The notes: generated by a model not told the origin, from the letters alone. A DNA stretch of 64,000 bases from Metridium senile (GCA_949775045.1 OX459099.1:5253067-5317066); one strand, 5' to 3'. Positions 40,475 through 52,697 are shown, counted from the stretch's first letter. A program made the numbers and translations.

Positions 40475-41837
40475 TAGGCTCAGATTTCAGCCGTTGGGGT
40501 TTCGTGCGCCCGCAATACTCTCCCCACTAACGGCTGGGCGCATCGGCTTCGAAACGTGTCGCGCATGTTCGTGACGTAATTATGCTAATAGCATAAAAAA
40601 ACGGAAACGGAAAAAAAATTTGTTGAAATGTAAGCTAATGTAAATAAACTTTCCAACGGCCTGATTGTCAAAAAGGCTTTTATTAAAATTTGAATTCGAA
40701 TTCAATTCGAAACAACTCTTAGCAAAACCTGCATATCATTTAGCAATTCCATCGGGTATGTTATTTGTCATAAGAACGATCGAGACAAATCAGCGCAAAA
40801 GCTATTTCAATGGTAAACGTTTTGTTTATTCCAAGTATATAGTCCATTTTTATAGGATTTTGAGAATAACCAAACAATAAAGAAGAAAATTACAGCTAGA
40901 GTCGTTTCGATATACACATTGTTGACTCGTTAAGAGAGCCGCTTGAGTATATGTTACAACCGCGCATAATAAACCAGTTTTAATTTTGAAAGTAAACATT
41001 TTGGATTTAAATGTAGTTATTCTAAGAATATAGCTGTGTATTTAAGGTTTATCGAGAAAAAATTCAAGCAATAAAGACGATGATTACAGCTAGAGTCGTT
41101 TTGATACACATTAGTCACATTGTTGACTCGTTTATAGAGCCGCTTGAATATATGTTACAACCGCGAATAATAAACCAGTTTTAATTTTGAAAGTAAACAT
41201 TTTGGATTTAAGTGTAGTTATTCTAAGAATATAGCTGTGTTTTTTAGGTTTATTGAGAAAAAAAATCAAGTAATAAAGACGATAATTACGAGTTTCGATA
41301 CAAATGACAACTTACAATCACCGCCGTAATTTAAAATGAAAACTTCGTAGTTGTTTAGCATATTACTGATTCGCCATCCTCTTCTTGGCCTATCAAGGCA
41401 GTCTTAATGTCTTTGGATGTTAAGAAGTTCTCTTGGTCTCTCATGAGAGAAACCAGAGGTAAAATAACCAAAACAATGGATCCGCTCGACCCTTCCATGG
41501 TCGAAAACAAGCGGCGCTGTTTGGAAAATCAATGATTTTCCTGAGCCAGTCAGTAGATAAACAAAAACATCTTTGCCTTTTACTTATTCCTTCGTTGAAT
41601 ATCCTTAGATTTCTCGAAACCAAACGATTTCAAAGCATTTGAACAAGCACTTTCGAAGTAACTCTTATCCGCCATAATGTTCACGATGAATTTTAACTTA
41701 TTAATATTATGCCCCTCGATTTTCGAGGGGCAAATCGCTGATTGGCTGAGAAAAACAATGCCAAGCCGATGCGCCCAGCCGTTAGTGGGGAGAGTATCGC
41801 GGGCGCACGAAACCCCAACGGCTGAAATCTGAGCCTA
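40475..41837. mobile_element. TIR element with 9-bp target duplication (Mutator-like), carrying helicase fragment
   Basis: Terminal inverted repeats of about 73 bp, one mismatch in the stretch compared, start TAGGCTCAGATTTCAGCC at 40475 and end in the complement at 41837. The 9 bp CCCTCTTAC at 40466-40474 is repeated at 41838-41846, a duplication length typical of the Mutator (MULE) superfamily. The interior has a direct duplication of about 200 bp (near 40870-41270) and a RecQ helicase fragment. No transposase was seen, so it is non-autonomous. It interrupts the 65-bp minisatellite downstream of the LIM-bMERB gene. Confidence 0.8.
41385..41675 (-). pseudogene. RecQ-type helicase N-terminal fragment, broken
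   Basis: From an ATG at 41675 the reverse strand reads MADKSYFESACSNALKSFGF, followed by a frame change and then KGKDVFVYLLTGSGKSLIFQ, which contains the Walker A motif TGSGKS. A second frame change is followed by IVLVILPLVSLMRDQ, helicase motif Ia. This is the start of a RecQ-like ATP-dependent DNA helicase with at least two frame lesions and no downstream domains. It lies inside the element at 40475-41837, so it was probably captured by or belongs to that transposon. Confidence 0.75.
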
Positions 41838-42482
41838 CCCTCTTACGTGAATTCGGTCAAGTTCTTAGTTATTTTGGCTGTTGTAATGTACTTTAAGATA
41901 ACGCCACCCTCTTACGTGAATTCGGTCAAGTTCTTATTTTGGTTGTTGTAATGTACTTTAAGATAACGCCACCCTCTTACGTGAATTCGGTCAAGTTCTT
42001 AGTTATTTTGGCTGTTGTAATGTACTTTAAGATAACTCCACCCTCTTACGTGAATTCGGTCAAGTTCTTATTTGATCAAGTTCTTATTTTGGTTGTTGTA
42101 ATGTACTTTAAGATAACGCCACCCTCTTACGTGAATTCGGTCAAGTTCTTAGTTATTTTGGCTGTTGTAATGTACTTTAAGATAACGCCACCTTCTTACG
42201 TGAATTCGGTCAAGTTCTTATTTTGGTTTTGTAATGTACTTTAAGATAACGCCACCTTCTTACGTGAATTCCTTCAAGTTCTCATTTTGAAATGTGCTTT
42301 AAGACGTTACCCTATTACGTGAATTCAGTCTTTTTGTCAGAACTTAGTCGAAATGGTTTCTTTTCTCTTTCATATTCGCTATGAAAATATCGTATTATTC
42401 TCTTCCAATGTTAGACATTATTGTTATTGAAGATTTTCTTGGTATAAAGTCTGGCCTCCCTACTAATGTTAAAAACTAAGTA

Positions 42483-42625
42483 AAAATGGAAACTAGTGAG
42501 TAAACTAGTATAGTCTGCGTCGGTGTTTGATATAAACGATAGGTAATATAATGAAAATTGTAACACCGTAAAAAAAATGTTGTCTTAACTTTACTGACGT
42601 TTCGAGCTTCAGCCCTTCGTGGGAT
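42483..42625 (-). repeat. Hammerhead-like dispersed repeat copy
   Basis: Starts AATGGAAACTAGTGAG and ends in the core (reverse strand CCACGAAGGGCTGAAGCTC then GAAACGTCAGT). Confidence 0.8.
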
Positions 42626-42937
42626 TAAAAGGATAGACTAAGTATATTACTAGAAGAATTTTGAGAGTATTTGGAATAGAAGTGTCTTGAAGGGGTTCTC
42701 AGTGGTGGAAAATTATTTCACGCGATTTATCTCCAACGAAAAAGGATGCATTGAAAACTATAGACTGCGTGGCGGCTCTTGGGGATTGGCCCTAGAGCTG
42801 CCACGCAGGCTATGGAAACTAATGCTGCTAGCTGTTTAGGTTTATTCAAGTTTGAATTTGTAAAATGCTTAGTACTCTTTGTGTTAAGCAAACTGACAGT
42901 TTTTCTGGTTGCATAGTTGATCAGTATTTTTATCTAG

Positions 42938-43252
42938 TTGATCTCGCTTCGAAACGCGCAAAGGATTGTTTGTCAAAACGAATAGTTCAAAAATGGCGCC
43001 TCGAGACAAAAACAATTTCGGTTACTTTTAGGCATTTGCATTTTGTTTTTATTCTTTTTTATCCCTGCTAGAGCAGCGGTGAACTTTTATTGTCCAATTC
43101 AATATAACTTTTTAAAGTAAAGTTATTGTAAGGACTTATTTATCAAGGGTTAACACAGGAAACAACTCCCTCGAACGACGCCATCTTGATCTGTTGGCGA
43201 TGCGACAGAAATGCTTCTGATTGGCTTATACTAACAGGAATCACCTGTTTTG
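42938..43252. repeat. Copy B of the duplicated segment (empty site)
   Basis: Shares 18665-19790 without the two insertions, and serves as their pre-insertion reference. Confidence 0.88.
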
Positions 43253-43259
43253 ATATAGC

Positions 43260-44560
43260 CTGCTTTCAGCCGAACACACAACCCCAGTGTTCGACTGCAC
43301 CCAGGCTAATTTGATGAAGAAAACAGTTTTATTATATATCTCGTTTACAAACGTTTTAAAACTGGTGTAGCCAAATAAGCAACAACAGCTACCAAAACAA
43401 AAGTGTATATTTTATTATCTCTTTCATGGTTAATGATAGTTAATATATGTTTACATTAAAGAAGGAATAATTTACTATGCTATTGTTGTTTCTTACTCTT
43501 TCTCCCAGCGTACATAGCGGTCTTAAGGGAGCTGAGTGGCCTGGGGAGAAGACGGCTCTAGTCTCTTCTCTTTAGATGCTCTATGCGGCCTTCTTTTCAT
43601 TCTCCATACCCTTTGCCTCCCATAGTCGGTCTATCTGTTGGTGACACAGGCAGCAACTTCGGAACTACTGCTGGGATTCCTGTGCTGCGTAACCACCGTG
43701 TCACACTGGTAAGAATGATCAGACAGCTTGCATCCAGACCCTTCTCAGCTTTCTAACGAAAAATCACTGAGAAGGGTTTGGGTACGAGAATGACGTGTCC
43801 TAATTAGCCTTTTTCATATCAAGCAGAAAAGAACAAATACAAATTAGTAAGAATTGAAAGTTTGAACAAGTTTGTGCAATTGCAACGAAATTATGGTATT
43901 TTAATTTTTTTTTCGAAAATACAAAGAATGTATGGTTTGGAAGGACGTTTTGGAAGACACCATACATTTCTCTGTAATTTCGGCAGAGTTTGGATGCTCA
44001 TAATTGTTTTTCTATTTAGCCAAACGTTCTAAAACTTGGTCAATAAGTTTATATTTGGTTACTCTCCAATGAGACGGTTATTTTTCTGGAAACATAATTA
44101 AATTAGTTTTTAACACTCGTACCCAGTCCCTTGCTCGATATGGAAAAAGCCAATATCAACCGGCAGCGGTCAAAGGACTACGCATGCGCGATAAAACAAA
44201 TAAAATGATCCAGCACACAAATCTGACATTCGTACGGACTCTATAAAAAATCATCGCTTGTTTCTTAAGATATAAAGAAAAATACAAAAGCATAGACTCA
44301 TTTTAGCTTTAAAATATAACAAAGGCTATGTACACGAAACTTCAAGCTTATATATTCAGGGAATTTCTTATAAATCGACTTCAAACACTGTAGTCCGAAA
44401 CTCCTAATGTTTACAATGGCAAATTTACCGCTGTGAAAATTTTGCAACGCATTTTATTTCAAACAATACCATTCTACGTCACCACAAATAAAGGTTTGCG
44501 TATACACTGAGCTATTTCAAAAAACGTTTAATATTGAATAGAACATTCCAAGACCCCAAG
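43260..44560. other. Gene-free stretch
   Basis: A GC-richer patch at 43,505-43,730 (for example CCATAGTCGGTCTATCTG) stands out but shows no long frame or splice-supported exon. Confidence 0.5.
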
Positions 44561-45071
44561 GCATTGTGGGTCTCATTAATATTAAAGTGCGAATCAAAAA
44601 ACCGTGGGCACCCAGAAATATTTTAGAAAGCGTTTATTATTCGTTGAACAACTCACAAAGATACGGAGCCCTGTTAGGGACACACAGGCGTGCTATGATA
44701 TTTCCTAACGTGCTTACATATTTTACAAACGCGTGCAAACATTTTCTACTTTGCCGCGACTTTTTTTTTCTCGGCGCGACTTTTTTTTTCTCGGCGCGAC
44801 CTTTTTTTTCTTGGCGCGACCTTTTTTTTCTTGGCGCGACCTTAATTTTTTCTTGGCGCGACTTTTTTTTCTGGGCGCGACCTTTTTTTTCTTGGCGCGA
44901 CTTTTTTTTCTGGGCGCGACTTTTTTTTCTGGGCGCGACTTTTTTTTCTTGGCGCGACCTTTTTTTTCTTGGCGCGACCTTTTTTTTTTGGCGCGACCTT
45001 TTTTTTCCTAGCAAATTAAGCCGCTCCCAGATTTATCGCGGGCTCAAGCCTCCATCATGACGTATTCCAAG

Positions 45072-45664
45072 ATGGCTGCCGAGTACCTGGAGAGCGATTT
45101 GGAGAAGGCAAGTATTTAAGTCCTATTTTACATCAAATAGTGGTGTGGTATTCAGTCTGCCATACTTGATGGCACGATATTTACTAATCCATCTAAAACA
45201 AAGCAATTCATGCCTGAGTGACTTCTAATTCTTTGTTTTTGAAGTTGTTTAACATTCTTTTGTACCATGTGACTCCGTCAAATTTGTGCTAAATACTTTG
45301 ATATTCACAAATAAATACATGGAAAATGTTTGCTTTTCTTTTCTGCAGTTACTTTATTATTCTGTTGTTGTACATTTCTCACTCATTCTCTTTTGATGCT
45401 GTATTAAAAAATCTTTAAATCTTTATAAAAGAACTTAATGGCAATATTTGTATTAAATTATACATACTCAGTTTCTGTTAAGTGTTTGCTATTACTTTTT
45501 ATGAGCATTGTTAGTGTACATCACAATCTGTATTTCTTGGAATTATCTCCAATTTATTAAAGACTAATTTTATTTTTGATGTGCAGGTCTGTAAATTTCT
45601 ACTAGGAAGAGGTGTCACCAAGAGTGTCATTGGAAAGTTCAAGGATGATTCTCTAGTTCACTGA
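45072..45664 (+). CDS. Possible two-exon mini-gene with a GC-AG intron, 37 residues
   Basis: Exon 45072-45107 starts ATGGCTGCC (good start context) and ends AAG|GCAAGT, the consensus of rare GC-AG donors. Exon 45587-45664 follows a clean TTTTGATGTGCAG acceptor and ends in TGA, with AATAAA at 45717-45722. The product is MAAEYLESDLEK joined to VCKFLLGRGVTKS and KFKDDSLVH. The second part looks like the start of a SAM-like helical segment, so this may be a truncated copy of a longer gene. It lies just inside the left long inverted repeat of the 44.58-47.56 kb unit. Alternatively it is chance; the coding length is too short for certainty. Confidence 0.35.
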
Positions 45665-46158
45665 CATTTTATTGAGATTTTATATCAACAATGTTATATT
45701 TTGTTGTAGAAAATTAAATAAAAATGTTTTGTTTTGTTATTTATTTATTGTTGTTAATCAATAATAATTAATTATTGATTAATTAATATATCACTTGCAT
45801 GGGTATTCATCCACCATCTAAGTTATTATGCTCCCTACAGAGAACATCCACAGGAAGCCCATCACAGACAATGTATTCTTGTAAATATCTGATTTCATTC
45901 ATTCAATTTTACGTTTTTATAGACAACTGTTTTCACCTCTTTTGTCTATTTGAAAATATTAATTGGCAAATTACAGTAAAGTAGTGAAAGCACTGTCAAG
46001 CACATATTTAAAATTGTTTTATAAGATATTATCAATTATACAAACAACACATACATGTTGTTTTTAATTTGACAGTTTCAGTTTGGTATTTCTCTATTTA
46101 CTGCTTATTATTTTCTGATTGAACAATAGCAATATAGTTTAAAAAGGTTATGACTAAG

Positions 46159-46318
46159 TTACACCTGATTGCAAAAAGGTTGTCATAGAAAAGTAGTACT
46201 TTAGCACTTAAATTAGGAATATATCAGAAAGACAAAAGAATCCTTATGCTTAAGTGATAATCTTTGATTTATTAAAGTACTATTTTCCTATGACAACCCT
46301 TTTTGTAATCAGGTTTAT
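46159..46318. mobile_element. MITE of the TACACCTAWTT family
   Basis: Ends TACACCTGATTGCAAAAAG...GTTGTC; arms of about 60 bp; nested in the 3-kb inverted-repeat unit. Confidence 0.8.
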
Positions 46319-48877
46319 ATAAAGGGACAGTTGCATATTTGTGTAGGGAATAAGAGTGCATGAAGTTAGAGCATGTGACTTAACTGTTTGGACATTATTA
46401 GAGTAGTTTTCATATTGTGGAATGATTCAACATGACTAACTATTTTTAAGTGCCGTGAGAAATATTAAATGGGATAAGTTTCCTTTTTTTTCACACAATT
46501 GCAAGTGTCCTATATTGTTTATTATTAAATTTAATGGACCCTATATATATGATTAGAAATTAAGGCGACTGACTACTATGGTAAATAGTAATCAGAACTT
46601 AAAGTGCTTATGAAGTCAAAAATGGGACATATTTTGTTCAATTCTAGACATCGTGAGATTTAAGATGATATATGTATAAGCCTGATCGGGCAAATGCAGG
46701 GGGAGTTATTCCACTTTAAACATCGCTGTGACCACGCCCTGGCCGGCAGGTTTCGGTCTGGGTCGAGTTACCGGAAATGACGAGTTAAGTTACTATAATT
46801 TATGCAAAGGTATTTGAAAGCGACGGATTTCGATTTCGTATTACTTTAGACAATTATGAGTACAACAACATCCCTGGTCATGTAAAACTATAAAAATATA
46901 ATTTAAATAAGGTTAAAAAGCAAGTAGGTGTTAGAACCTGGTCACGTGAAAGTAATTCGTGATGTGTAATTCGTGTAAATTCGAGTAATTCGTGAAGAGG
47001 CAATCAATAATTTCCTTGTAAGCAAAGCCCATATGAAAATATTCTCCTATGAAATCGTCACGAATGTCATTCCCTGCCGCCATTTTGAATAATAACATCG
47101 ATGAAATGAGCCTGCGGTAATGCGGTTGGTCATATCGTGGCTTGAGGCCGCGATAAATCTGGGAGCGGCTTAATTTGCTAAGAAAAAAAAGGTCGCGCCA
47201 AGAAAAAAAAGGTCGCGCCAAGAAAAAAAAGGTCGCGCCAAGAAAAAAAAGGTCGCGCCAAGAAAAAAAAGGTCGCGCCAAGAAAAAAAAGGTCGCGCCA
47301 AGAAAAAAAAAGGTCGCGCCAAGAAAAAAAAGGTCGCGCCAAGAAAAAAAAGTCGCGCCAAGAAAAAAAAGGTCGCGCAAAGAAAAAAAGGTCGCGCCAA
47401 GAAAAAAAGGTCGCGCCAAGAAAAAAAAGGTCGCACCGCAAGAAGTTTGACTGATGTGTAGTATGATAATGTTTTTGTAGTTAGAGTTGTTTGTGAGTTG
47501 TTCAACGAACAATAAACGATTTCTAGCTAGGTGCCCACGGTTTTTCGATTTGCACTGTAAATTGAAATAAAAAGCGATCGGATCTGCTTTGTTTCGGATA
47601 GAATGCAATTGAAATAAAACAGATAGAGGATATCACAAGGAAGCTTAGAAAAATGTTTATCTTCGAGCGTCGAAAATATTTTTCACAATGAACGCAGCGA
47701 ACGAGAGAGATTTTCAACACGAGAAGATGAAATCCTTAAATCTCCAACTGCTTCATATCATATTCTGTTTTTTAAAGTGCACCTGACGCACTTCATGATA
47801 TTTTGCAAATCTGTTGTACATGAGGTGTATTATAAGTAATAGGTGTACTTAATAAGTATACTTAATAAAGTTACCCTTAAGCTGTGTAACCATAGTGATG
47901 ATATTTTCACACGTAAAAATGTCATTTTTTGAAATGAAGAAATATAAATAATAAATAATAAAATAATTTTTTGATAATTATATGATAAATAATCATTTAT
48001 TTTACTTAAGACGATACAATATGACCCAAAATGCATTTCGGTCTTGGTAAGCAATTTAAGGTATAAAAACTTCTGACCTTATGCAGTTATCAATATTCAA
48101 CGTTTTTTTTAATTGGCTGTAGACAAAAAAGCGGTTTAAAACAAAACACTAAGCACTGTTCAGTATATGAACAGTCTGTATGCAGTTAGCACTGTTCAGT
48201 ATATGAACAGTCTGTATGCAGTTAGCACTATTCAGTATATGAATTCGAACTTCTGTCCGTATGCTGTTATCAAAATTCAACGGGTTTTGTTAATTACCTG
48301 TATACAAAAAAAAACGGTTTAAAAGAAAAAACAAAACAGACACTGAAAGTACAAAAAACTATCAGCAATCAAATAAAACCAGCGCGCAATATCTCATGCA
48401 TTCTGGCTGCAGCTTCAGTCAATATGTACTTGTCGAAAATGGTGCGACATTTTTCAAGTCCATTTGAATACTCAGTGATAAAATCCTATATCAACGATGA
48501 ACATATTTCAATTAACTTGGAACTCAGTTTGTATATATTTGCTTTCGTTGTCAGGTATTGATATTGGGCTCCCTGTGGGTGTAATATTGTGAAAATGAAA
48601 GACACGTCAAAAACGTATTAATACAGGAGGAAAATAACTATAGACTCGTGGGCTTCAAATTATATACGTTTGCCGATCCTGAAACGGTCGCAGGTGCTAG
48701 CTTTGTGTAGCTAATGTATTCAAAGTACCTCTGTTTGATAAGCTAATGCTAAAGTATAAAGTAATTCCATTAGATCAGAATCTTTAAGCTAGTAAAAAGC
48801 TTGAATAAGATCAGAGAACGCTACGACTTGTTTAAGACTACGTAGAACTGGTTGGTGGAATCATTAAACTTCACTTA

Positions 48878-49385
48878 CAGGTAAGCTCGTTTAATTTTTG
48901 ATTATTCAATATAAGAAGGTTTTATCAGGGGATTTTATTTTCACTTATAGCTAAGTTCGTTTAATTCAGTTTTGAGTATTCAATACAGAATGTAATAGTC
49001 CTTTTTTCACGAACAGGTAAGCTGGTTTAATTTTTGGTTATTCAATGATAAGTTCCTATTTTCACTTTCACGGTAAGTTCGTTTAATTTTTGATTATTCA
49101 ATATAATAAGTTTTTATTTTCACTATCAGGTAAGTTCGTTTAATTTTTGATTATTCAATATAATAGTTTTTTATTTTCACTTCCAAGTAAGTTCGTTTAA
49201 TTTTTGATTATTCAATAATGAGTTTTTATTTTAACTTATAGGTAAGTTCGTTTAATTTTTGGTTATTCAATATAATAAGTTCTTATTTTCTCTTCCCGGT
49301 AAGTTCGTTTAATTTTTGATTATTCAATATAATAAGTTTTTATTTTCACTTTCAGGTAAGTTCGTTTAATTTTTGAATATTCAAT
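48878..49385 (+). repeat. 57-bp array with juxtaposed splice-site-like motifs
   Basis: Nine junctions where a pyrimidine-rich run (TTTTTATTTTCACTTTCAG) is directly followed by GTAAGTTCGTTTAATTTTTG. Five read YAG|GTAAG (48880, 49016, 49129, 49241, 49355); four have lost part of one side. A solo unit is at 49948. Later units are 55-57 bp apart. Confidence 0.85.
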
Positions 49386-49548
49386 AAGAAGTTCAATTTT
49401 AACCGGAAAATCTAGAACGTAAAATCGAATTATTTACCTTATGCCTGAGTTTCTCTTGAAAACCCTTTTAAGGGGAACTCTGATAAGGAAATGATGGATT
49501 TTGCGTTCTAGATTAATTTCCGCAGTGAAAATAGAACTTGTTATTGAA
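49382..49548. repeat. Foldback pair, copy 1 (copy 2 at 49977-50145)
   Basis: Arms AATCTAGAACGTAAAATC / GATTTTGCGTTCTAGATT with inner TTACCTTATGCCTGAGTTT. Both copies directly follow a splice-motif unit, so array unit and foldback were probably copied together. Confidence 0.75.
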
Positions 49549-50349
49549 TCTGAATCAAAAATTAAAATAACTTGAAAAAAAAAATTGAATTCAAAGATAA
49601 AGACGTCGTTTTGGTATAAAGGAATGATATATTATTAAAGCGTTTTTAACGAGAGGTTTCAATTTGCCCTATTTCACTATGACGTCACGGTTTGTTACAT
49701 GGTCAAGAATCGTTAGCCTAAATCCCGGGGCTAAATCTTGTCTCCTTCGAGATTTTTAGTATAATATTTTTAGCTATCTCATAAATTGAAAATCACTTTA
49801 ATTTCAATTAGTTTGCTGTAATTTTGTCCCATGATCCTTTAGCATTAAAACAATAGATTGTTATGTGATGTTATAGTGAAACAGCTTGACAATTATCTTG
49901 TATAGTAAGTCAAGTCTTGCAGTGATAGGTACCCCTTTTCACTTATAGGTAAGTACGTTTTAGTTTTGATTATTCAATGAGAAATTCAATTTTGACCCGA
50001 TATTCTAGAACGTAAACTCATATTATTTACCTTATGCCTGAGTTTCTGTTGAAAACCCTTTTATAGGTGGAACTCTGATAAGGAAAATGATTGAATCTTA
50101 CATTCTAGATTTTCCGCATATAAAATAGAACTTGTTATTGAATTTAAGAACCTGCCAGGCTGAAATTTTAAGGGAGCCATGTGCAAAAGCATTGACCTGT
50201 ATGTAAATAAAATAGGAAGAAAGGTGTTGTAATGATGAAGTGAGTGATGCTATAAAAAGAACCTAGATAGCCTGATCCCAAGTCAAGCACCATTTATACA
50301 AGAACCTGTTCGGGCTGACTTGGAAAAATCTAGGTTCTTATTGTAGTTT

Positions 50350-51590
50350 TATTGTAGTTCAATTATTCTGTCAGGAACATGCTAGCTGCGCCCTCTGGCT
50401 TTTCCACTAAAAAGTCATTTATTTGACATTATAATTTTATGAAGACAATAACTGAAAATATGTCGGAAACATTTCAGCGTTATTAATGCAATAATAATAA
50501 TAATACTTAAACATTAGCCACTGGCTAGGGAGATTCGGTAACGACTCCCGGTATTTCGAGCTAATGAACAATGATTTGTTTATTACAATTTAATCTCTCT
50601 TGCTCGAGTTTTTACACTGTGAATAAAAAACGATTTTTTTAATTCTTGAGTTTTTGGCTCGATCCTTGATAACGAGGATAGAACGTCAGCTGGCGGCGAT
50701 ATTCACTTTATATACAGGTCAATAACGCGAGAACTACCTACCGCGGACCAATGAAAAACGTTTATATGTCAACGTCGTGATTGTACCCCCACTGACTTAT
50801 GAAAAATAATATAGAGGCGAAACGTATATTTTAGTTTATTTTATTTTTCACTAAAACACTCTTATAAAATATCTATTTGAAATCACGTATTTTGATTGGT
50901 TGAGGCGCGTGCTTTATGAGAGCACACTCTATGTGTATTTGCACGTAGATCAAATATGTGAATTTGTGTTTTATAAAAGAAGTAGAAAACTTGCTTTCTG
51001 TGCTGTATGCAGTTATAAAGCACTTGGGGATTGTCAGAACACTCGAGAAGTGTTGAGAAGCACTCCGTTATCTTAACACTTCTCTTGTGTTCTGACAGCC
51101 TCGCGTGTTTGATAACTGCACACAGCACGCGCGCGCGTTTTCTATTTCTTCATTTTGTAATATACAAACGCGTCGTGGTTCTCTTCACACTTCTCTCGTG
51201 TTCTGACAACCCCGCGTGCTTTATAACTGCACACAGCTGCACACACGAGCGCGCGTTTTCTATTTCTTCCTTTTTTTAATGCTTAAAAAAAAACAATGTA
51301 AGACCGAGTTCAATTATTCTATCAGGAGACTGCACCGGACTTTTTAGATGGCTTTTCCAGTAAAACGTAATATATTTCTGTGACATATAAAATAAAATAT
51401 GGCGAAAATATTTCAGCGTTTAATGCAATTTCTTATAATCCTTAAACATTAGCCACTTTAGCTAGGGAGTTTCGGTGGCTCCAGCTATCTTTGATAGCGA
51501 AGATATTACTGACATCAGCTGGCAATATTCACTTTGTACTAGGTCGATCACGCGAGCCCTGCTACCTACTGCGGACCAATTAAAAGTTTA
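50350..51590. repeat. Diverged direct duplication with a foldback between copies
   Basis: 50,350-50,780 and 51,300-51,590 share TTAAACATTAGCCACT, TATTCACTTT and GCGGACCAAT in order. Between them lies the foldback 50881-51270. A repeat with ACTGACTTATGAAAAA at 50,785-50,870 recurs at 56,680-56,765. Confidence 0.7.
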
Positions 51591-52434
51591 TATTAAAACA
51601 TTGCTGTTTTAGCGTTACCCTTACCAACTGAATTCAAATTTGCTATAGTCTTAATTGCCTTGAAGTTTTTTTGTACAGTTTTGACTTCCATTGACAGTGA
51701 AACAATATCATTATTGATGTTTAAGAAGGCTTTTTTTTCATTGACGTTAACAAATATCTTTTCAATATCTTTTTTTTGATGTTATCTTCGTGTGGTGTTT
51801 CAAAGAAAAAAAAGTTAAAAAAAAAAGTTATCTGTTAATTTTTGGCGGTCACATCGTAATGACTTAGTGAGGCCATCGAGTAATCTTATGATTCTCTGAG
51901 ATGAGATCAGTCGATCAGATAAAAAGCTATTATATTCTTAACTTTTTATCTATACAAGGAAAATGTTCCCAGCTAGTGTGTACTATACAAACCTTTTATG
52001 TGCATAAACAAAATATTTTAGTTTTTATAAATGAGGTTTTTGACGTGCGACCAGTTTTGTTAGCGGTGTCAAAACCAAAACAATATGGCCGCTTTAGTTG
52101 TAATTTGCAATTTATTGTTCATCTTATTTCCTAATTATTTTTGTTATCCTTGTGCTTTATTTATAAATAAACTAGACTTGGTTGTAAACTCTATTATTTC
52201 CTTATTATGAAAAGGACATTCTTACTTTAATTTCTTTTTATCTTCCGGCCACGAAGAACCGAAAAAAAATTACGTCTGACCACAAATTAGGAAGAGCTTA
52301 ATTTTACTAAAAATATACGATTGAAATGATCGAGAAAAAAAATAAACAGAAGAGAAAAATCCATGCTGGGAACCAGATAAGATGGGATCTAGGCTACTGT
52401 ATTGGTCATCAACTACTGCTCAGTATTGAACAGA

Positions 52435-52628
52435 ATATACACTTACTTGCAAGAAAGTTGTCATACGAAAAAAGAACATTTGTATTTAGTGGGTTAGGAA
52501 TAAATTAAAAGTATAAAAGAAAGAGTTCAGCTTCATTTATCATCTTTTGTACTTTTAATTTATTCCTAACACACTAAATACAAATGTTCTTTTTTCGTAT
52601 GACAACGTTCTTGCAAGTAGGTGTATAT
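52435..52628. mobile_element. MITE of the TACACCTAWTT family
   Basis: Ends TACACTTACTTGCAAGAAA...GTTGTC, inverted arms of about 80 bp, flanked by TATA. Confidence 0.85.
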
Positions 52629-52697
52629 AGAAATATATTTGAAAATATGAAGACTTGGTTGCTCAAAAGGGGGAAACAGTCACCCAATTCTTACTAC

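Larger units (their letters stand above)
40299..42290 (+). repeat. 65-69-bp minisatellite built from the last codons and stop of the LIM-bMERB gene
   Basis: Units begin near 40311, 40376, 40441 and, after the transposon, 41882, 41947, 42016, 42097, 42166 and 42230, with a decayed copy near 42285. Each unit contains TGTAATGTACTTTAAGATAA. In the first unit this is the authentic C-N-V-L-stop end of the gene; the other units repeat it with the adjacent UTR. Confidence 0.92.
44577..47562. mobile_element. 3-kb unit bounded by long inverted repeats with 20-bp subterminal arrays
   Basis: Left arm 44577-45050 and right arm 47141-47562 are inverted copies, both with CCGTGGGCACC near the outer end, an array in the middle and TTAAGCCGCTCCCAGATTTA at the inner end. 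Arrays have about 12-13 copies of GGCGCGACCTTTTTTTTCTT. The interior holds the mini-gene at 45072-45664 and a MITE at 46159-46318. No transposase seen and no clear target duplication. Confidence 0.75.

Noticed and set aside
43505..43730. Possible structured RNA or exon in a GC-richer patch
   Set aside because: No conserved RNA signature, no long frame, and no splice sites that I could support.
44566..45060. 164-codon frame with LGATFFF repeats
   Set aside because: Translation of the 20-bp array in the inverted repeat; the mirror copy at 47.2 kb gives the same peptide on the other strand.
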